Shown: positions 15,726 through 24,984 of the stretch, in pieces
How the letters are laid out: each line of letters opens with the position of its first letter
How positions within the stretch are numbered: the stretch's first letter is position 1
From: Secundilactobacillus mixtipabuli
Lineage (GTDB): Bacteria > Bacillota > Bacilli > Lactobacillales > Lactobacillaceae
Direction: 5' to 3'
DNA: 64,000 nucleotides
Assembly (NCBI RefSeq): GCF_002217925.1
Contig: NZ_BCMF01000001.1
Span: forward strand, 186,001 to 250,000
Program-made: the position numbers and the translations under genes
The notes under the pieces: model-generated
The model's database searches: none
Seen by the model: only the letters and a program-made list of their open reading frames with translations
Told to the model about the DNA's origin: nothing

Positions 15726-16490
15726 CTAGTATGCGGTCCAGCCGCCATCCACCGGCAAAATTGCGCCATTGACATAAGAAGCTTCATCTGAAACCAGGAA
15801 TAAGGCAGCTTGAGCAATTTCCGAAGCTTCTCCAAGCTCTGGCGACGTTCCCATACCAGCTGCTTGTCGTTCATAACCAGCCTTATCGATTCCTTTCATA
15901 GACTCAGCAATGTTGGTCTTGATGCCACCAGGGGCGATGGCATTTACCCGAATCCCATCATTTTCATACATATAAGCCGTGTTTTTGGTCATCCCGACAA
16001 CCGCGTGTTTCGAGGCTGTATAGGCAATTCCGGCTCGTGCGCCGTTCGTGCCGCCAACGGAAGCAATATTCAAGATAGTCCCAGAATGCTGCGGCTGGAA
16101 GAGTTTAATCGCTTCTCGCGTTGCATAGAGAACACTGTCTGTATTAATGGCCATCACCTTATGATACATCTCATCGGTAACGTCGCCAGCTGGTGCCATA
16201 TTGTCCATCACACCGGCGTTATTGACAACAATATCGACTTTCCCGTAAGTATCCAAAGCAACTTTGAAGAAGTTTTGGACGTCTGCCAACTTCGAAACGT
16301 CAGCCTCCACCGCTGTTGCAGCAGGTGCTTTCTGGTTAATACCATCGACAACACCATTCAGCCGTTCGAGATTCAAATCGACGGCCACCACCTTGGCCCC
16401 TTCTTGGGTAAATAACTGTGCCATGGCAGCTCCCATCCCTGAACCAGCACCAGTAATAATAGCCACTTTATCCTTCAAACGATCCGTCAT
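15726..16490 (-). CDS. Short-chain dehydrogenase/reductase (SDR)
   Basis: 254 residues. The NAD(P) motif TGAGSGMG is at the N-terminus, with NNAGVM, Ser in IASVGG and YTASK for catalysis, and a typical C-terminus (GAILPVDGGWTAY). Asp in VVAVDLNLE after the second strand suggests NAD rather than NADP. Three ATG codons overlap (16496, 16493, 16490); only the last is seven bases from GGAAAGGAAG and is chosen. The substrate cannot be assigned: acetoin, 3-oxoacyl or sugar alcohol dehydrogenases are possible. Confidence 0.85.
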   Translation of the reverse strand: MTDRLKDKVAIITGAGSGMGAAMAQLFTQEGAKVVAVDLNLERLNGVVDGINQKAPAATAVEADVSKLADVQNFFKVALDTYGKVDIVVNNAGVMDNMAPAGDVTDEMYHKVMAINTDSVLYATREAIKLFQPQHSGTILNIASVGGTNGARAGIAYTASKHAVVGMTKNTAYMYENDGIRVNAIAPGGIKTNIAESMKGIDKAGYERQAAGMGTSPELGEASEIAQAALFLVSDEASYVNGAILPVDGGWTAY

Positions 16491-16607
16491 CATCATACTT
16501 CCTTTCCGTAGACCTCTCTTATGTTTAAAGTATAGCATTTCAGTGATGGTAGCGGTTACAAAATATAATTGTTCTCAATTTAACTGATTTAACTGACTGT
16601 AGCCGCA

Positions 16608-16695
16608 GGCCGCCCGTGGGTTGCTCTGCTGTGAAGGTGCTGTTAGGGCTTTAGCCCTTACAGCACCTTCACAGCAGAGCAACCCACGGGCGGCC
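16608..16695. repeat. Near-perfect 42-bp-stem hairpin (family B relative)
   Basis: The left arm 16608-16649 and right arm 16654-16695 are complementary at 41 of 42 positions around a TTTA loop. The inner part GAAGGTGCTGTTAGGGC with GCCCTTACAGCACCTTC matches the core of the repeats at 10066 and 11155. It lies between two minus-strand genes and codes for nothing evident. Confidence 0.85.
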
Positions 16696-16734
16696 GAAGG
16701 CGGACCCACAAACCACTTGACACCCAAAGGACAT

Positions 16735-16768
16735 CAAAAAGAGCCCTAGGAAATTCATCCTAAGACTC
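16735..16768 (-). terminator. Terminator of the 16793-18958 gene
   Basis: On the minus strand GAGTCTTAGGA and TCCTAGGGCTC pair fully with two wobbles, followed by TTTTT. Confidence 0.8.
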
Positions 16769-16792
16769 ATCTAAATCGATCTAAAATTAATT

Positions 16793-18958
16793 TTACTGTC
16801 CAATCCCAGTCCGACTAAAGTCCGACAGAATCCGTTTGGTAAAGTCCTGCGCTTTAATTTTCAGGAAATACCCCAGCATAAAGGTGACGATAAACATCAT
16901 GATCAACACGATGGCATCAATAAAGACCGTCTGCATATTCGGTCCACCAACCGCTTCACGGAAACCGCCAACACTATAAGCAAATGGTGCCAGCCGGTAA
17001 GCAACACGGTAGAAGGCTGGATCAAGCTGAACGGGATACAGCGCGCCAGACCCTGCCAGCTGAAGTGCCACCAGGAAGATGACGATGGCTTTCCCAAGGT
17101 TGCCAAAGGTCGCGGCCAATCCGTAGATGATGGCCGTAAACAGCAGTGAAGAAAGCACCCCGAAAAGCACCATGATAAAGACGCTTTCCACTTGTACACG
17201 TAAGAAGAGAATCGAGCTAAAAATAATAATCATAGTCTGAATCAGCGATAACGTCAGGAAGGTCAGAAACTTGCCGCAGAACTCTTCGTGAACGGTCATG
17301 TTGTGGAACCGGCGCTGTTCACGGGGAATGGTGGTGTGAAGAATCATGACCAGCATGGTACAGCCGATCCAAATCGACAGGCAGACGTAGGTTGGCAGGA
17401 AGGCCGCCCCAAAGGTGCCCACACGATAGATACTTTGATTTTTCACATTGAATAACGAGACCAGCGTATTGCCCATGGTCTTCGGATTATTCTGCAGCAC
17501 CGTGATGACACTCACAATGTCGTTGTTGCTGGTCAATTTCAACTGATTAGCGATGTTTTGAATATCATCCTGATAACTGGTCAGCTTACTTTCGAGGTTG
17601 GAGCTGCTTTGCGAAATTAACTGATTACCCTGAATCGCATTGTTCAGATAATCTTCGTTAATTCCCTTAGCCTGTCTCAACTCACCCAGAATTGACTGTG
17701 ACTTGGAAACAGCTGAGATCAAGCTGCCGCTGATCCCATCCAAGTGGGTTTTAACGGAACTGTTATACTGACTCAGCGCTGAATTCATGCCAATAGTAAT
17801 CCGGTGGGTATTGTTAGCCGCACTGGCGATATCACCGGATGTCAGCCGTCCCTGACGATCCAAGGTCCCTTTCAGTGATCGTAGCTGCGACTTCTCGGTG
17901 TTTAATAGGGAGACAACGTTACCCAAGTTATCATTCAGGCCACTAATCGCTGCCAAATGAGATTGCCCGTTGATACTCTTTAAGAATGACTGTAACGGCG
18001 TCACTTGCCCCTTTAGCAAATCAACCTGCGAAATGGCACGGTTCAGCATGTCGTTAACGGCACTCTTATTGGTAGAACTGGCCGAGCGGTTCAACTGCTT
18101 AACGATACTGTTCAAGCGGTTAGCGCTAGCGGTGGCGCTGTTCAAATTCGTGTTCAGGCTACTAAACGCCTTATTAACGGAACCTTGAACACTGTGCAGT
18201 GACGCCATGGTGGCCGAATTACTCTGTTGCAACACGTCCACGTTCTGTGAGGCTGACATCACGGGTTTTAACCCGGTCAAAATTGCCTGCATGTTGGTTG
18301 ACGTGTGGTTGATTTCGCCTAAGGCGCCGGTTGCAAGATCCATGGAATCACTGAGGGAAATGATCCAGTCTTTCAAAGCAAGGATCTGCCCTTGCTGACT
18401 CTTAGCTTTATCGCCCAAAACGTTCAGCTTCGAAAACAAGGTGGTATTCACCGTTTCCAGGAAGTTTGTTTGAACTTGGCTAACCAGTGTTTTAGCAGCC
18501 GTTTCAGTGATCTTACCACCCATAGGTGCATCCCGGCTATTCGCTTTATAAATGAGCTTAGCCCGGTGCGGATTGTCACTAGCGATGCTGGCAAGCGATT
18601 GGGAGAAATTGCTAGGAATAATGATTTCCGCATAGTATTTGCCTTCTTTTACACGGGCATCCGCTTTTTCAGCCGAAGTAAACTGCCAGTCCAGCCCCGG
18701 TTTTTCTTTAAGCGTCTTAACAACGGTTTTACCAACATTGAGGTTTTTCCCTGCAATACTGGCCCCGGTATCGTGGTTCACCACCGCAACGGGAATATTT
18801 TTAATTTCGGAAACGTCATACGGGTTCCACATGGCCCGGACGTTGATCAGCGTATAAAGACTTGGCAAGATGCACAGCGCCAGAATCATGACGATCACGA
18901 GCGGTGACGTGAGCATCGCCTTTAAGTCACGTTGATAGATTGCTTTGATGTTTTCCAT
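16793..18958 (-). CDS. YhgE/Pip family membrane protein
   Basis: 721 residues. One N-terminal membrane segment (MLTSPLVIVMILALCILPSL) is followed by an NVRAMWNPYDVSEIKNIPVAVVNHDTG motif typical of YhgE/Pip. Then comes an extracellular region of ~470 residues, largely helical and rich in Ser, Asn and Leu, and five or six C-terminal membrane segments of ABC-2 type. The family includes lactococcal Pip (phage c2 receptor) and is related to EsaA/YueB of type VII secretion. AGAAGGATGG precedes the ATG. It is divergent from a secreted protein and a second YhgE/Pip gene. The natural role is unknown; export or envelope stability is the usual guess. Confidence 0.85.
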   Translation of the reverse strand: MENIKAIYQRDLKAMLTSPLVIVMILALCILPSLYTLINVRAMWNPYDVSEIKNIPVAVVNHDTGASIAGKNLNVGKTVVKTLKEKPGLDWQFTSAEKADARVKEGKYYAEIIIPSNFSQSLASIASDNPHRAKLIYKANSRDAPMGGKITETAAKTLVSQVQTNFLETVNTTLFSKLNVLGDKAKSQQGQILALKDWIISLSDSMDLATGALGEINHTSTNMQAILTGLKPVMSASQNVDVLQQSNSATMASLHSVQGSVNKAFSSLNTNLNSATASANRLNSIVKQLNRSASSTNKSAVNDMLNRAISQVDLLKGQVTPLQSFLKSINGQSHLAAISGLNDNLGNVVSLLNTEKSQLRSLKGTLDRQGRLTSGDIASAANNTHRITIGMNSALSQYNSSVKTHLDGISGSLISAVSKSQSILGELRQAKGINEDYLNNAIQGNQLISQSSSNLESKLTSYQDDIQNIANQLKLTSNNDIVSVITVLQNNPKTMGNTLVSLFNVKNQSIYRVGTFGAAFLPTYVCLSIWIGCTMLVMILHTTIPREQRRFHNMTVHEEFCGKFLTFLTLSLIQTMIIIFSSILFLRVQVESVFIMVLFGVLSSLLFTAIIYGLAATFGNLGKAIVIFLVALQLAGSGALYPVQLDPAFYRVAYRLAPFAYSVGGFREAVGGPNMQTVFIDAIVLIMMFIVTFMLGYFLKIKAQDFTKRILSDFSRTGIGQ

Positions 18959-19317
18959 TTAAACCATCCTTCTATTCGTTGCGTTTCGGCCAAATGGACC
19001 AACTTAGCATACTGTTACATATTCTAGGGGACAAACTGGCGGATTTCAAGCATTGGCGGAACTATACTGAACATCACTACAGTTTCGAGAAACAATACAT
19101 TCTATCGTAAATTGTACTAAAATATATCGAAATAAGCGACAAGTAAACGAGTGAAATTTCAATCTTTACCCCTTTTCAGGAGCTTGTTTCAAGGAGATTA
19201 CAGGAATTTCGGATAAATGATGTTATACTATTTTCAAATATAACGTTGCTGGCTGACTGTTCAACGGCCACCAGCCAAACTGAAATGATTAATTGATATA
19301 AAGGAGCATCCCCTATA
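18959..19317. other. Divergent intergenic region of the YhgE/Pip locus
   Basis: No gene seen. TGTTATACT at 19221-19229 is an extended -10 for the rightward gene; its -35 is unclear. Confidence 0.45.
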
Positions 19318-19983
19318 ATGAAGAAACCATTTTTGATCATCGCATTATTCGCAGGTCTGTTGACCGTCTTTAGTTTCAGCACCCCCGCAGCAGCTAAGAG
19401 CAAAGGCGCCAAGGTATTATCCTCGCGGACGCTGTCGACTAAACCCTACCACGCGGTAAGCGGTTATCTTTACACCAGCACAAGCCTGACCAAGAAGGCG
19501 CACAACGCTGATAATTATCCATTTACCATCTTCTACACTTATAAATCTGACACCGTTCGGAAAGCCAACGGCAACAAAGCCGTTTACTACTACGTTAGAA
19601 ACGGCAACGGTAAGGTGAAAGGCTGGATCTGGCGCGGTCACCTTGTCCGGGTAGTGGATACGCAAAAGCAGCTGAGCCAAATCAACCAGCTTGTTGACCT
19701 GATCGACTCAACTTCCACTAAGACACATAATCAAATCATGGCGTTGTTGACGGCCGTTAACAGCAACACCACGTTACCAACACTGATCAACAACCTAATT
19801 GAGCTGCAAAACAAGATCAACAACAGTTCAGATATTGCGAAATTAAACCAAATCATTGTCATGCTTCAAAATAACTTCTCCACCAGCGTCAACAATCTCT
19901 ACAACACGGTGCAGGCTTTGAATAATTTGAATAGTAAATTATCACCCCTGATTGCCGGTTTACTGACTCATACCAACGCCTAG
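19318..19983 (+). CDS. Secreted protein with SH3-like and coiled-coil parts
   Basis: 221 residues. The signal peptide (MKKPFLIIALFAGLLTVFSF) is likely cut after PAAA. Residues ~35-115 form a compact basic region (YYYVRNGNGKVKGWIWRGHLVRV) resembling the short SH3-like wall domains of lactobacilli. Residues ~118-215 are helical and Asn/Leu-rich (LINNLIELQNKINN, LYNTVQALNNLNSK), probably coiled coil. The composition of that part echoes the extracellular helices of the flanking Pip proteins. AAAGGAG lies 12 bases before the ATG. A physical link with the Pip proteins is inferred from position and composition only. Confidence 0.75.
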   Translation: MKKPFLIIALFAGLLTVFSFSTPAAAKSKGAKVLSSRTLSTKPYHAVSGYLYTSTSLTKKAHNADNYPFTIFYTYKSDTVRKANGNKAVYYYVRNGNGKVKGWIWRGHLVRVVDTQKQLSQINQLVDLIDSTSTKTHNQIMALLTAVNSNTTLPTLINNLIELQNKINNSSDIAKLNQIIVMLQNNFSTSVNNLYNTVQALNNLNSKLSPLIAGLLTHTNA

Positions 19984-19994
19984 TGATTCCAAAA

Positions 19995-20038
19995 GAGACT
20001 CTGATGTGCCCTAACCTAGGGATTTTCATCAGAGTCTC
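19995..20038 (+). terminator. Hairpin after the secreted coiled-coil gene
   Basis: GAGACTCTGATG (19995-20006) and CATCAGAGTCTC (20027-20038) pair perfectly over 12 bases, with an inner CCCT/AGGG. The T tail is poor (CTTATGT). Confidence 0.65.
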
Positions 20039-20123
20039 CTTATGTACTTTGTTGGTTTAGCGTTAAGCGCTATAATATAGAAACATTATGACTTTACTGA
20101 TCAACTAACTATCGGAGGACAAT

Positions 20124-22262
20124 ATGCTGCGCAACATTTTTAACCTGATAAAAAAAGACTTCCATAATATCTTTCATACCCAGTCTATTTGGGTGACCTT
20201 ACTGGCATTTGCCCTCATTCCAATGCTTTACGCGGTCCTAAACATTCAGGTGTCGTGGAACCCTTATTCACCCAAGAATACGAGCCGGCTGCAGATTGCC
20301 GTGGTCAATAATGATGAAGGAGCTTCGTTGAAGGGACAGCCCCTAAACGTTGGTAACCAGATCACCAAACAGCTGCACAAGAACCATGATATTCACTGGA
20401 TTTTTACCAATGACTGGTCAGCTAACAACGGTTTGGAAAACGGGAAATATTACGCCATGATTGAGATCCCAGACGATTTCTCTTCTAAGCTAACCACCTT
20501 TGCCACATCTGACCCGCAAAAACCGTCAATTATTTATAAGTCTAACGAAAAATTAAACCCAGCCGCCACCAAGATCATCGGCCAGGCGAAGAACAGCTTA
20601 ACGGATAACATCCGGCAAAACTTCATCAAGACTGCCAGCAAAACTGCGCTCCAAGCAGCCAATTCCGCTGGCGCTACCATCGCAACCAAAAAGCCTGAGA
20701 TTCTGCAGATCAGCTCGTCGTTAACCGATGCCATCAATACCATCAATAAGACGGAAAGCACGCTTAACGATGTTAACCAGACCAATCAAAAGACTCGAGC
20801 TGCTTTGCAGACGATGAAATCGGATTTACCAAAGATCTCGTCACAAATCGATGATTTACAGTCTGTCGTCAATAACACCAAGGGATTAAATAACGCGACC
20901 CAGCAATTGAATCAATCACTGCAGTCGAATCTCGGCAGTGGTATCAACCGGCTGCAAACTCAAGGTACCCGGCTGCAAAATAGCTTCAACGGACTGCCTT
21001 CCGGTCACATCTCGTCGACCACGCTGCGGAGTACCACTAGTTCAGCCACGTCACTGCTGAATGGGATCAACGACAGTTTGAGTGATACCCTGCGCATGCT
21101 GGATATTATTAATAACTTCGTGCCAAACAACCGGACTAACGCGCTGATCAGTTCAGTGGCCAAAGCCAAACAGAGCGTTGACCGTCAAAAGGCGTTGGTT
21201 AGCCGTTTACGTGGCACCCATTCAACCTCGAAACAGCAATCGCTGATCCGAGAACTGCAGGCAGGCGCCAACACGTTAAATACTGCCCTAGATACTGCCT
21301 ATACGAACTTTAATGCTACTACTAGCCCCGCCTTAAACAGCCTCAATAATTCACTAAATGCGAATCTGAATGGCAACAGCCAAGTGGTTCAATCCATGCG
21401 CTCAGTGATTCCGGAACTGCGAGCAATGGCGGATGCCGGTTCCATAACGGCCTCACAGACCAGTGATATTAGCAGTCGCTTAGATAAAATCAAAGGGAAG
21501 TTGCAGTCGCTGGATAAACAGATGAGCTTCCTAAACAGCAAGAACTTGGATGCCTTGATCAAACTGCTTGGCACAGACCCAAGCCTATCATCGATCCTCT
21601 CGTCACCCATCAAGTTGCAAACTAAAGAAGTCTACCCAATGAAACACTTCGGCTGGCAAGTCACACCGTTCTACACGGTGCTGGCATTATGGGTTGGGAT
21701 GCTATTGATGTCGACCATTTTGGCTTGGGAGTACATTTTGCCAGAAGATAAGAACGGCCTCAAGCGACCAAATCATTTGGAATCTTATCTTGGCAAACTG
21801 CCCCTCTATCTGGGAATGGGCTTCGCGCAGGCGACCTTCGCTTGGATCGGTGAAATTCTGCTAGGTGTCCGACCTGAGCACTGGTTCTTGTTCCTGCTAG
21901 CGTTTTACGTAGCCAGTTTCACCTTTGCCATCATCATGTTCAACCTGGTCTTTATGCTGGGAAACGCTGGGAAAGTGGTCATCGTTTTGATGATGCTCGT
22001 CCAACTGTTCGGAACTGGCGGCATGTATCCACTGGAAGTCGTGCCAAAAGACTTGGCAGCGGTAGCGCCGTTCATGCCGTTCACCTACGCAATGCAGCTC
22101 TTCCGCGAGGTTATGACCACGCCAAATTGGGGCGTAATCGGCCATGACCTGCTGTTCCTGTTCTTCTTCGTTCTCTTCTTCACGCTCATCATGCCATTAC
22201 GGCGGGTGTTCGAAAAGGTCGTTTACCAGATGGAAAGCGATGTGGAAAAGGCCAAATTATAG
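20124..22262 (+). CDS. YhgE/Pip family membrane protein, second copy
   Basis: 712 residues, same plan as the 16793-18958 protein: an N-terminal membrane segment (TLLAFALIPMLYAVLN), VSWNPYSPKNTSRLQIAVVNNDEG, a ~460-residue helical extracellular region, and a C-terminal ABC-2-like membrane block (LALWVGMLLMSTILAWEYI, IIMFNLVFMLGNAGKVVIV, MYPLEVVPKDL, FMPFTYAMQLFREV). CGGAGG precedes the ATG. The two copies are clearly diverged, so they are not a recent duplication and may pair or differ in partner. Confidence 0.85.
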   Translation: MLRNIFNLIKKDFHNIFHTQSIWVTLLAFALIPMLYAVLNIQVSWNPYSPKNTSRLQIAVVNNDEGASLKGQPLNVGNQITKQLHKNHDIHWIFTNDWSANNGLENGKYYAMIEIPDDFSSKLTTFATSDPQKPSIIYKSNEKLNPAATKIIGQAKNSLTDNIRQNFIKTASKTALQAANSAGATIATKKPEILQISSSLTDAINTINKTESTLNDVNQTNQKTRAALQTMKSDLPKISSQIDDLQSVVNNTKGLNNATQQLNQSLQSNLGSGINRLQTQGTRLQNSFNGLPSGHISSTTLRSTTSSATSLLNGINDSLSDTLRMLDIINNFVPNNRTNALISSVAKAKQSVDRQKALVSRLRGTHSTSKQQSLIRELQAGANTLNTALDTAYTNFNATTSPALNSLNNSLNANLNGNSQVVQSMRSVIPELRAMADAGSITASQTSDISSRLDKIKGKLQSLDKQMSFLNSKNLDALIKLLGTDPSLSSILSSPIKLQTKEVYPMKHFGWQVTPFYTVLALWVGMLLMSTILAWEYILPEDKNGLKRPNHLESYLGKLPLYLGMGFAQATFAWIGEILLGVRPEHWFLFLLAFYVASFTFAIIMFNLVFMLGNAGKVVIVLMMLVQLFGTGGMYPLEVVPKDLAAVAPFMPFTYAMQLFREVMTTPNWGVIGHDLLFLFFFVLFFTLIMPLRRVFEKVVYQMESDVEKAKL

Positions 22263-22286
22263 TCTGTTTCAGTAAATAAACCACTA

Positions 22287-22330
22287 AAGCCCCGCAATCA
22301 TCCATTGAGCTGATGATTGCGGGGCTTCTT
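22287..22330 (+). terminator. Strong terminator after the second YhgE/Pip gene
   Basis: AAGCCCCGCAATCATC and GATGATTGCGGGGCTT pair perfectly over 16 bases. Confidence 0.85.
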
Positions 22331-22358
22331 AGTGTGTTGATATTAATAGGATCTGTAT

Positions 22359-22760
22359 TTAAGATCGACGATGACAGGCTTTAAGCCATGTTGCAATTTC
22401 AAGCATCGTATCCTCATTGTCCGGTGAATTCGTGATTGCCAAAACAAAATCATCAGAATGATTAATGAGCTCTAAATCTTTTGGTCGATAACCATTAATG
22501 TGTAGGAAAAATAAAGCAGCCATAATAGCAGTTCGCTTATTACCATCAACAAAAACATGCTTTTTAGTAATTTTTTGCAAAATGAAAGCTGCTTTAAGCC
22601 AAATAGATGCATAAAGTTCATGACCAAAAACCACTTGGGCAGGTTGATTAATAATCACTTCCAAGGCGGCTTCGGATTGAACGCCATAATTAAAACCACC
22701 TACAGAAATAACCGCATATTTGTTAATTTCTTGCAACTGATTACGAGTCAAATAATTCAT
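22359..22760 (-). CDS. doc: Doc-type (Fic fold) toxin
   Basis: 133 residues with HVFVDGNKRTA at 68-78, the Doc variant of the Fic motif (HxFxDGNKR, with Lys in place of Gly). Doc enzymes phosphorylate EF-Tu at a Thr and stop translation. The gene begins two bases after the stop of the antitoxin gene, whose end supplies AAGGATCG as ribosome site. The AbrB-type rather than Phd-type partner is a known alternative pairing for Doc. Confidence 0.85.
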   Translation of the reverse strand: MNYLTRNQLQEINKYAVISVGGFNYGVQSEAALEVIINQPAQVVFGHELYASIWLKAAFILQKITKKHVFVDGNKRTAIMAALFFLHINGYRPKDLELINHSDDFVLAITNSPDNEDTMLEIATWLKACHRRS

Positions 22761-22762
22761 TC

Positions 22763-22981
22763 TTAACGATCCTTAAGTTTTTGTAGTAGCGGTTGGAATT
22801 GATCCATAAAAGTATGAATATCCTCAGCTTCATCCGCAGTTAATGGCGATTTTACTTTTTTAAAAATCACATTACCAGCTTCATCAACGTAAGGTTCAAA
22901 TTCTGTATTCTGTGGTACTTTTAATTCGGCCGGAATTGTTAGTACTAAAGCATTCCCAACTTTTCGACTTTTAACTGTCAT
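22763..22981 (-). CDS. AbrB/PemI-like antitoxin of the Doc pair
   Basis: 72 residues from ATG 22981 (GGGGG eight bases upstream; the longer reading from 23011 would start inside the operator). The N-terminus VKSRKVGNALVLTIPAELKV is the swapped-hairpin DNA-binding fold. The C-terminal half (SPLTADEAEDIHTFMDQFQPLL) should bind the toxin. Antitoxin-first order and the palindrome over its promoter fit autorepression. Confidence 0.8.
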   Translation of the reverse strand: MTVKSRKVGNALVLTIPAELKVPQNTEFEPYVDEAGNVIFKKVKSPLTADEAEDIHTFMDQFQPLLQKLKDR

Positions 22982-22992
22982 ATCAAAAACCC

Positions 22993-23042
22993 CCGTATAT
23001 AATGTATACACACATTATATACGGAGGCTTCTTTTCAATCAA
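22993..23042 (-). promoter_or_regulatory. Autoregulated promoter and operator of the Doc toxin-antitoxin operon
   Basis: A perfect inverted repeat, CCGTATATAATGT (22993-23005) and ACATTATATACGG (23012-23024) with six bases between, covers the -10 box TATAAT (23019-23014, minus). The -35 TTGATT (23042-23037) is 17 bases upstream. Binding by the antitoxin would block RNA polymerase. Confidence 0.8.
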
Positions 23043-23053
23043 TCTTAACGACT

Positions 23054-23830
23054 CTAAACGTTCCGGCGATTAAAGACGTAATACCCAATACCTAAAAAGA
23101 GCGCGATGTAAATTAAATTGCCTAGCAGCATCTGCCACCCCTGCATGTTCAGCAGTGGCTGATAGTAACCCGGTCGTGCCAGCATGCTTGGGTACAGCGT
23201 CATCGTGACAGGGTTCCATTTTGCCCAATCCCACTTTTGAATCAGGATGGTTAACAGCTGGGTCACGATGTACGCGGCAAAGTAGCCGATGATCCCAACA
23301 GAAACAGCCGCCGCGGAATTTCTAAACAAATTGGCTAGCAGAAAGACCACGCTCAGTAACAGCCAGAGGCTCACAAAACTAGCTGCTGAAATTGCCAGTC
23401 CCCTGGTAAAAATCGACATCCCGTCGCCAGCTCCCTGGTGGATACTCAACGTATGATGAAACAGCATTGCCTTCAACAATAGTGCCACGCCGGTACTGAT
23501 CACATACCAATAAAGGGTGTATAGAAAAATAGCTAACCACTTGCTGACCAATATCTGGCCACGCGAATACCGTCGATAAAGGACCTGTTTCATGGTGCCA
23601 TACTGAAATTCCATGGTAATGATCGTCGCAGCCGCCGCAATCATGTAGAAAATGATGATTGGCCGCGCAAAATACAACGATTCAAACATGTTAGCCGGAA
23701 CAAAGGTTTGCGGATAAATGCGCGACAAAAAGGCAAATAAAATTTCAACACCCACTAAGAATCCCGTGCTGATCCACGTACTAACTTTCTTGGTTAATTT
23801 AAAACTTTCTTGTTTTACTAATGTGTACAA
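23054..23830 (-). CDS. ABC transporter permease (ABC-2, BcrB-like)
   Basis: 258 residues with six predicted membrane segments; MEFQYGTMKQVLYRRYSRGQ is the cytosolic coupling motif of this type. It starts at TTG 23830, with AGGAGG nine to ten bases upstream. It is 13 bases from the ATPase gene and cotranscribed. The pair resembles bacitracin- or lantibiotic-resistance transporters of the BcrAB type, but no two-component system or immunity gene lies nearby, so the substrate is unknown. Confidence 0.8.
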   Translation of the reverse strand: MYTLVKQESFKLTKKVSTWISTGFLVGVEILFAFLSRIYPQTFVPANMFESLYFARPIIIFYMIAAAATIITMEFQYGTMKQVLYRRYSRGQILVSKWLAIFLYTLYWYVISTGVALLLKAMLFHHTLSIHQGAGDGMSIFTRGLAISAASFVSLWLLLSVVFLLANLFRNSAAAVSVGIIGYFAAYIVTQLLTILIQKWDWAKWNPVTMTLYPSMLARPGYYQPLLNMQGWQMLLGNLIYIALFLGIGYYVFNRRNV

Positions 23831-23843
23831 AGGTGCGCCCCTC

Positions 23844-24776
23844 CTATTCTGCCTGTTCTTCGGCTAGTCTCTTCTTGATGCGGCTCTGCTTCAAAACTTC
23901 CAGCAATGAGCTTTCCAGATTGCCTTCCAGCCGGGTGACATCTAACACATCGACCCCGCCCTCGATCAGCAGTCGCAAAACCTCCGGCATCGTTTCATCA
24001 TCCTTAGCCACCACTTCCACTCGGGGGTCGGGTGTCGTTTGAAATTTGGCTTTCTTCAGCAGCTCGCGCGCCTTTTTGTCATCACTGGTCATCAGCATAA
24101 TCGTCTGCTTTCCCTGCGACGCCAACAATTCATGCATCGTGGTCTGCTGGACAATACTGCCTTCATCAATGATCAACAGGTCCTGCGCCAGCCGTTGTAA
24201 TTCGCTCAGAATATGTGACGAAATTAAGAAGGTCGTTCCCTTTTGGGATTCCGAGATGATCAAGTCACGCAAATCTTTGGTAGCTTGCGGATCCAGCCCA
24301 TTCATCGGTTCATCCAGAATCACTAGATCAGGAAAGTTAACGAGCGCCAAAGCAATTCCTAACTTTTGTTTCATGCCCAATGAATAGCCTTTTGCTTTTC
24401 GCTTAATATAACTATCCATATTTAACTGGGAAATGATTTTTTGAATGTGAATCAGCTGATGGTCACCATCCGCAAACAGCTGCAGATGATCCCAACCGGT
24501 TAAGAACGGGTAAATACCGGGGTATTCGATCAGTGCACCAACTTTTGACAATGATTCATGTTTTTGCGGTGTGACCGTTTCACCCGCAATCTTGACGCTG
24601 CCTGAATCATAATTAAACAGGCCAAGCATCGTCTTCATCAAGGTTGACTTCCCCGCACCGTTGGGACCAATTAAGCCAACAATATGGCCTTTTTTTAAGT
24701 CAAACGAGACATCATGCAAGACGTGCTTGTTGCCAAAACTTTTATTTAAATTTTGCACAGATAAAATACTGCTCAT
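23844..24776 (-). CDS. ABC transporter ATP-binding protein (BcrA-like)
   Basis: 310 residues from ATG 24776, six bases after GGAGG. Walker A GPNGAGKST, Q-loop, signature YSLGMKQ, Walker B LVILDEPMNGLDP and switch His (ISSHILSEL) are all present. The C-terminal ~90 residues form the extra domain of BcrA/DrrA-type exporters. Partner of the permease downstream. Confidence 0.9.
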   Translation of the reverse strand: MSSILSVQNLNKSFGNKHVLHDVSFDLKKGHIVGLIGPNGAGKSTLMKTMLGLFNYDSGSVKIAGETVTPQKHESLSKVGALIEYPGIYPFLTGWDHLQLFADGDHQLIHIQKIISQLNMDSYIKRKAKGYSLGMKQKLGIALALVNFPDLVILDEPMNGLDPQATKDLRDLIISESQKGTTFLISSHILSELQRLAQDLLIIDEGSIVQQTTMHELLASQGKQTIMLMTSDDKKARELLKKAKFQTTPDPRVEVVAKDDETMPEVLRLLIEGGVDVLDVTRLEGNLESSLLEVLKQSRIKKRLAEEQAE

Positions 24777-24984
24777 CTTTGCCTCCATACTTGAGAATAG
24801 TGGTTTACTGGTATTTAATCATAATTTAAGGGGTGGGGGCAAGTGTGCTCCCTCTCACCCATAGTTAAGTTTACCGAATTATTAGCCGTTATGGTACGAA
24901 ATACGCAAATCATAAGAAACTTCTAACCCTCAAATGAGTGCCGTGCATTATTTGTTAGGGGTTGAATCACTAAAAATGTCATTT

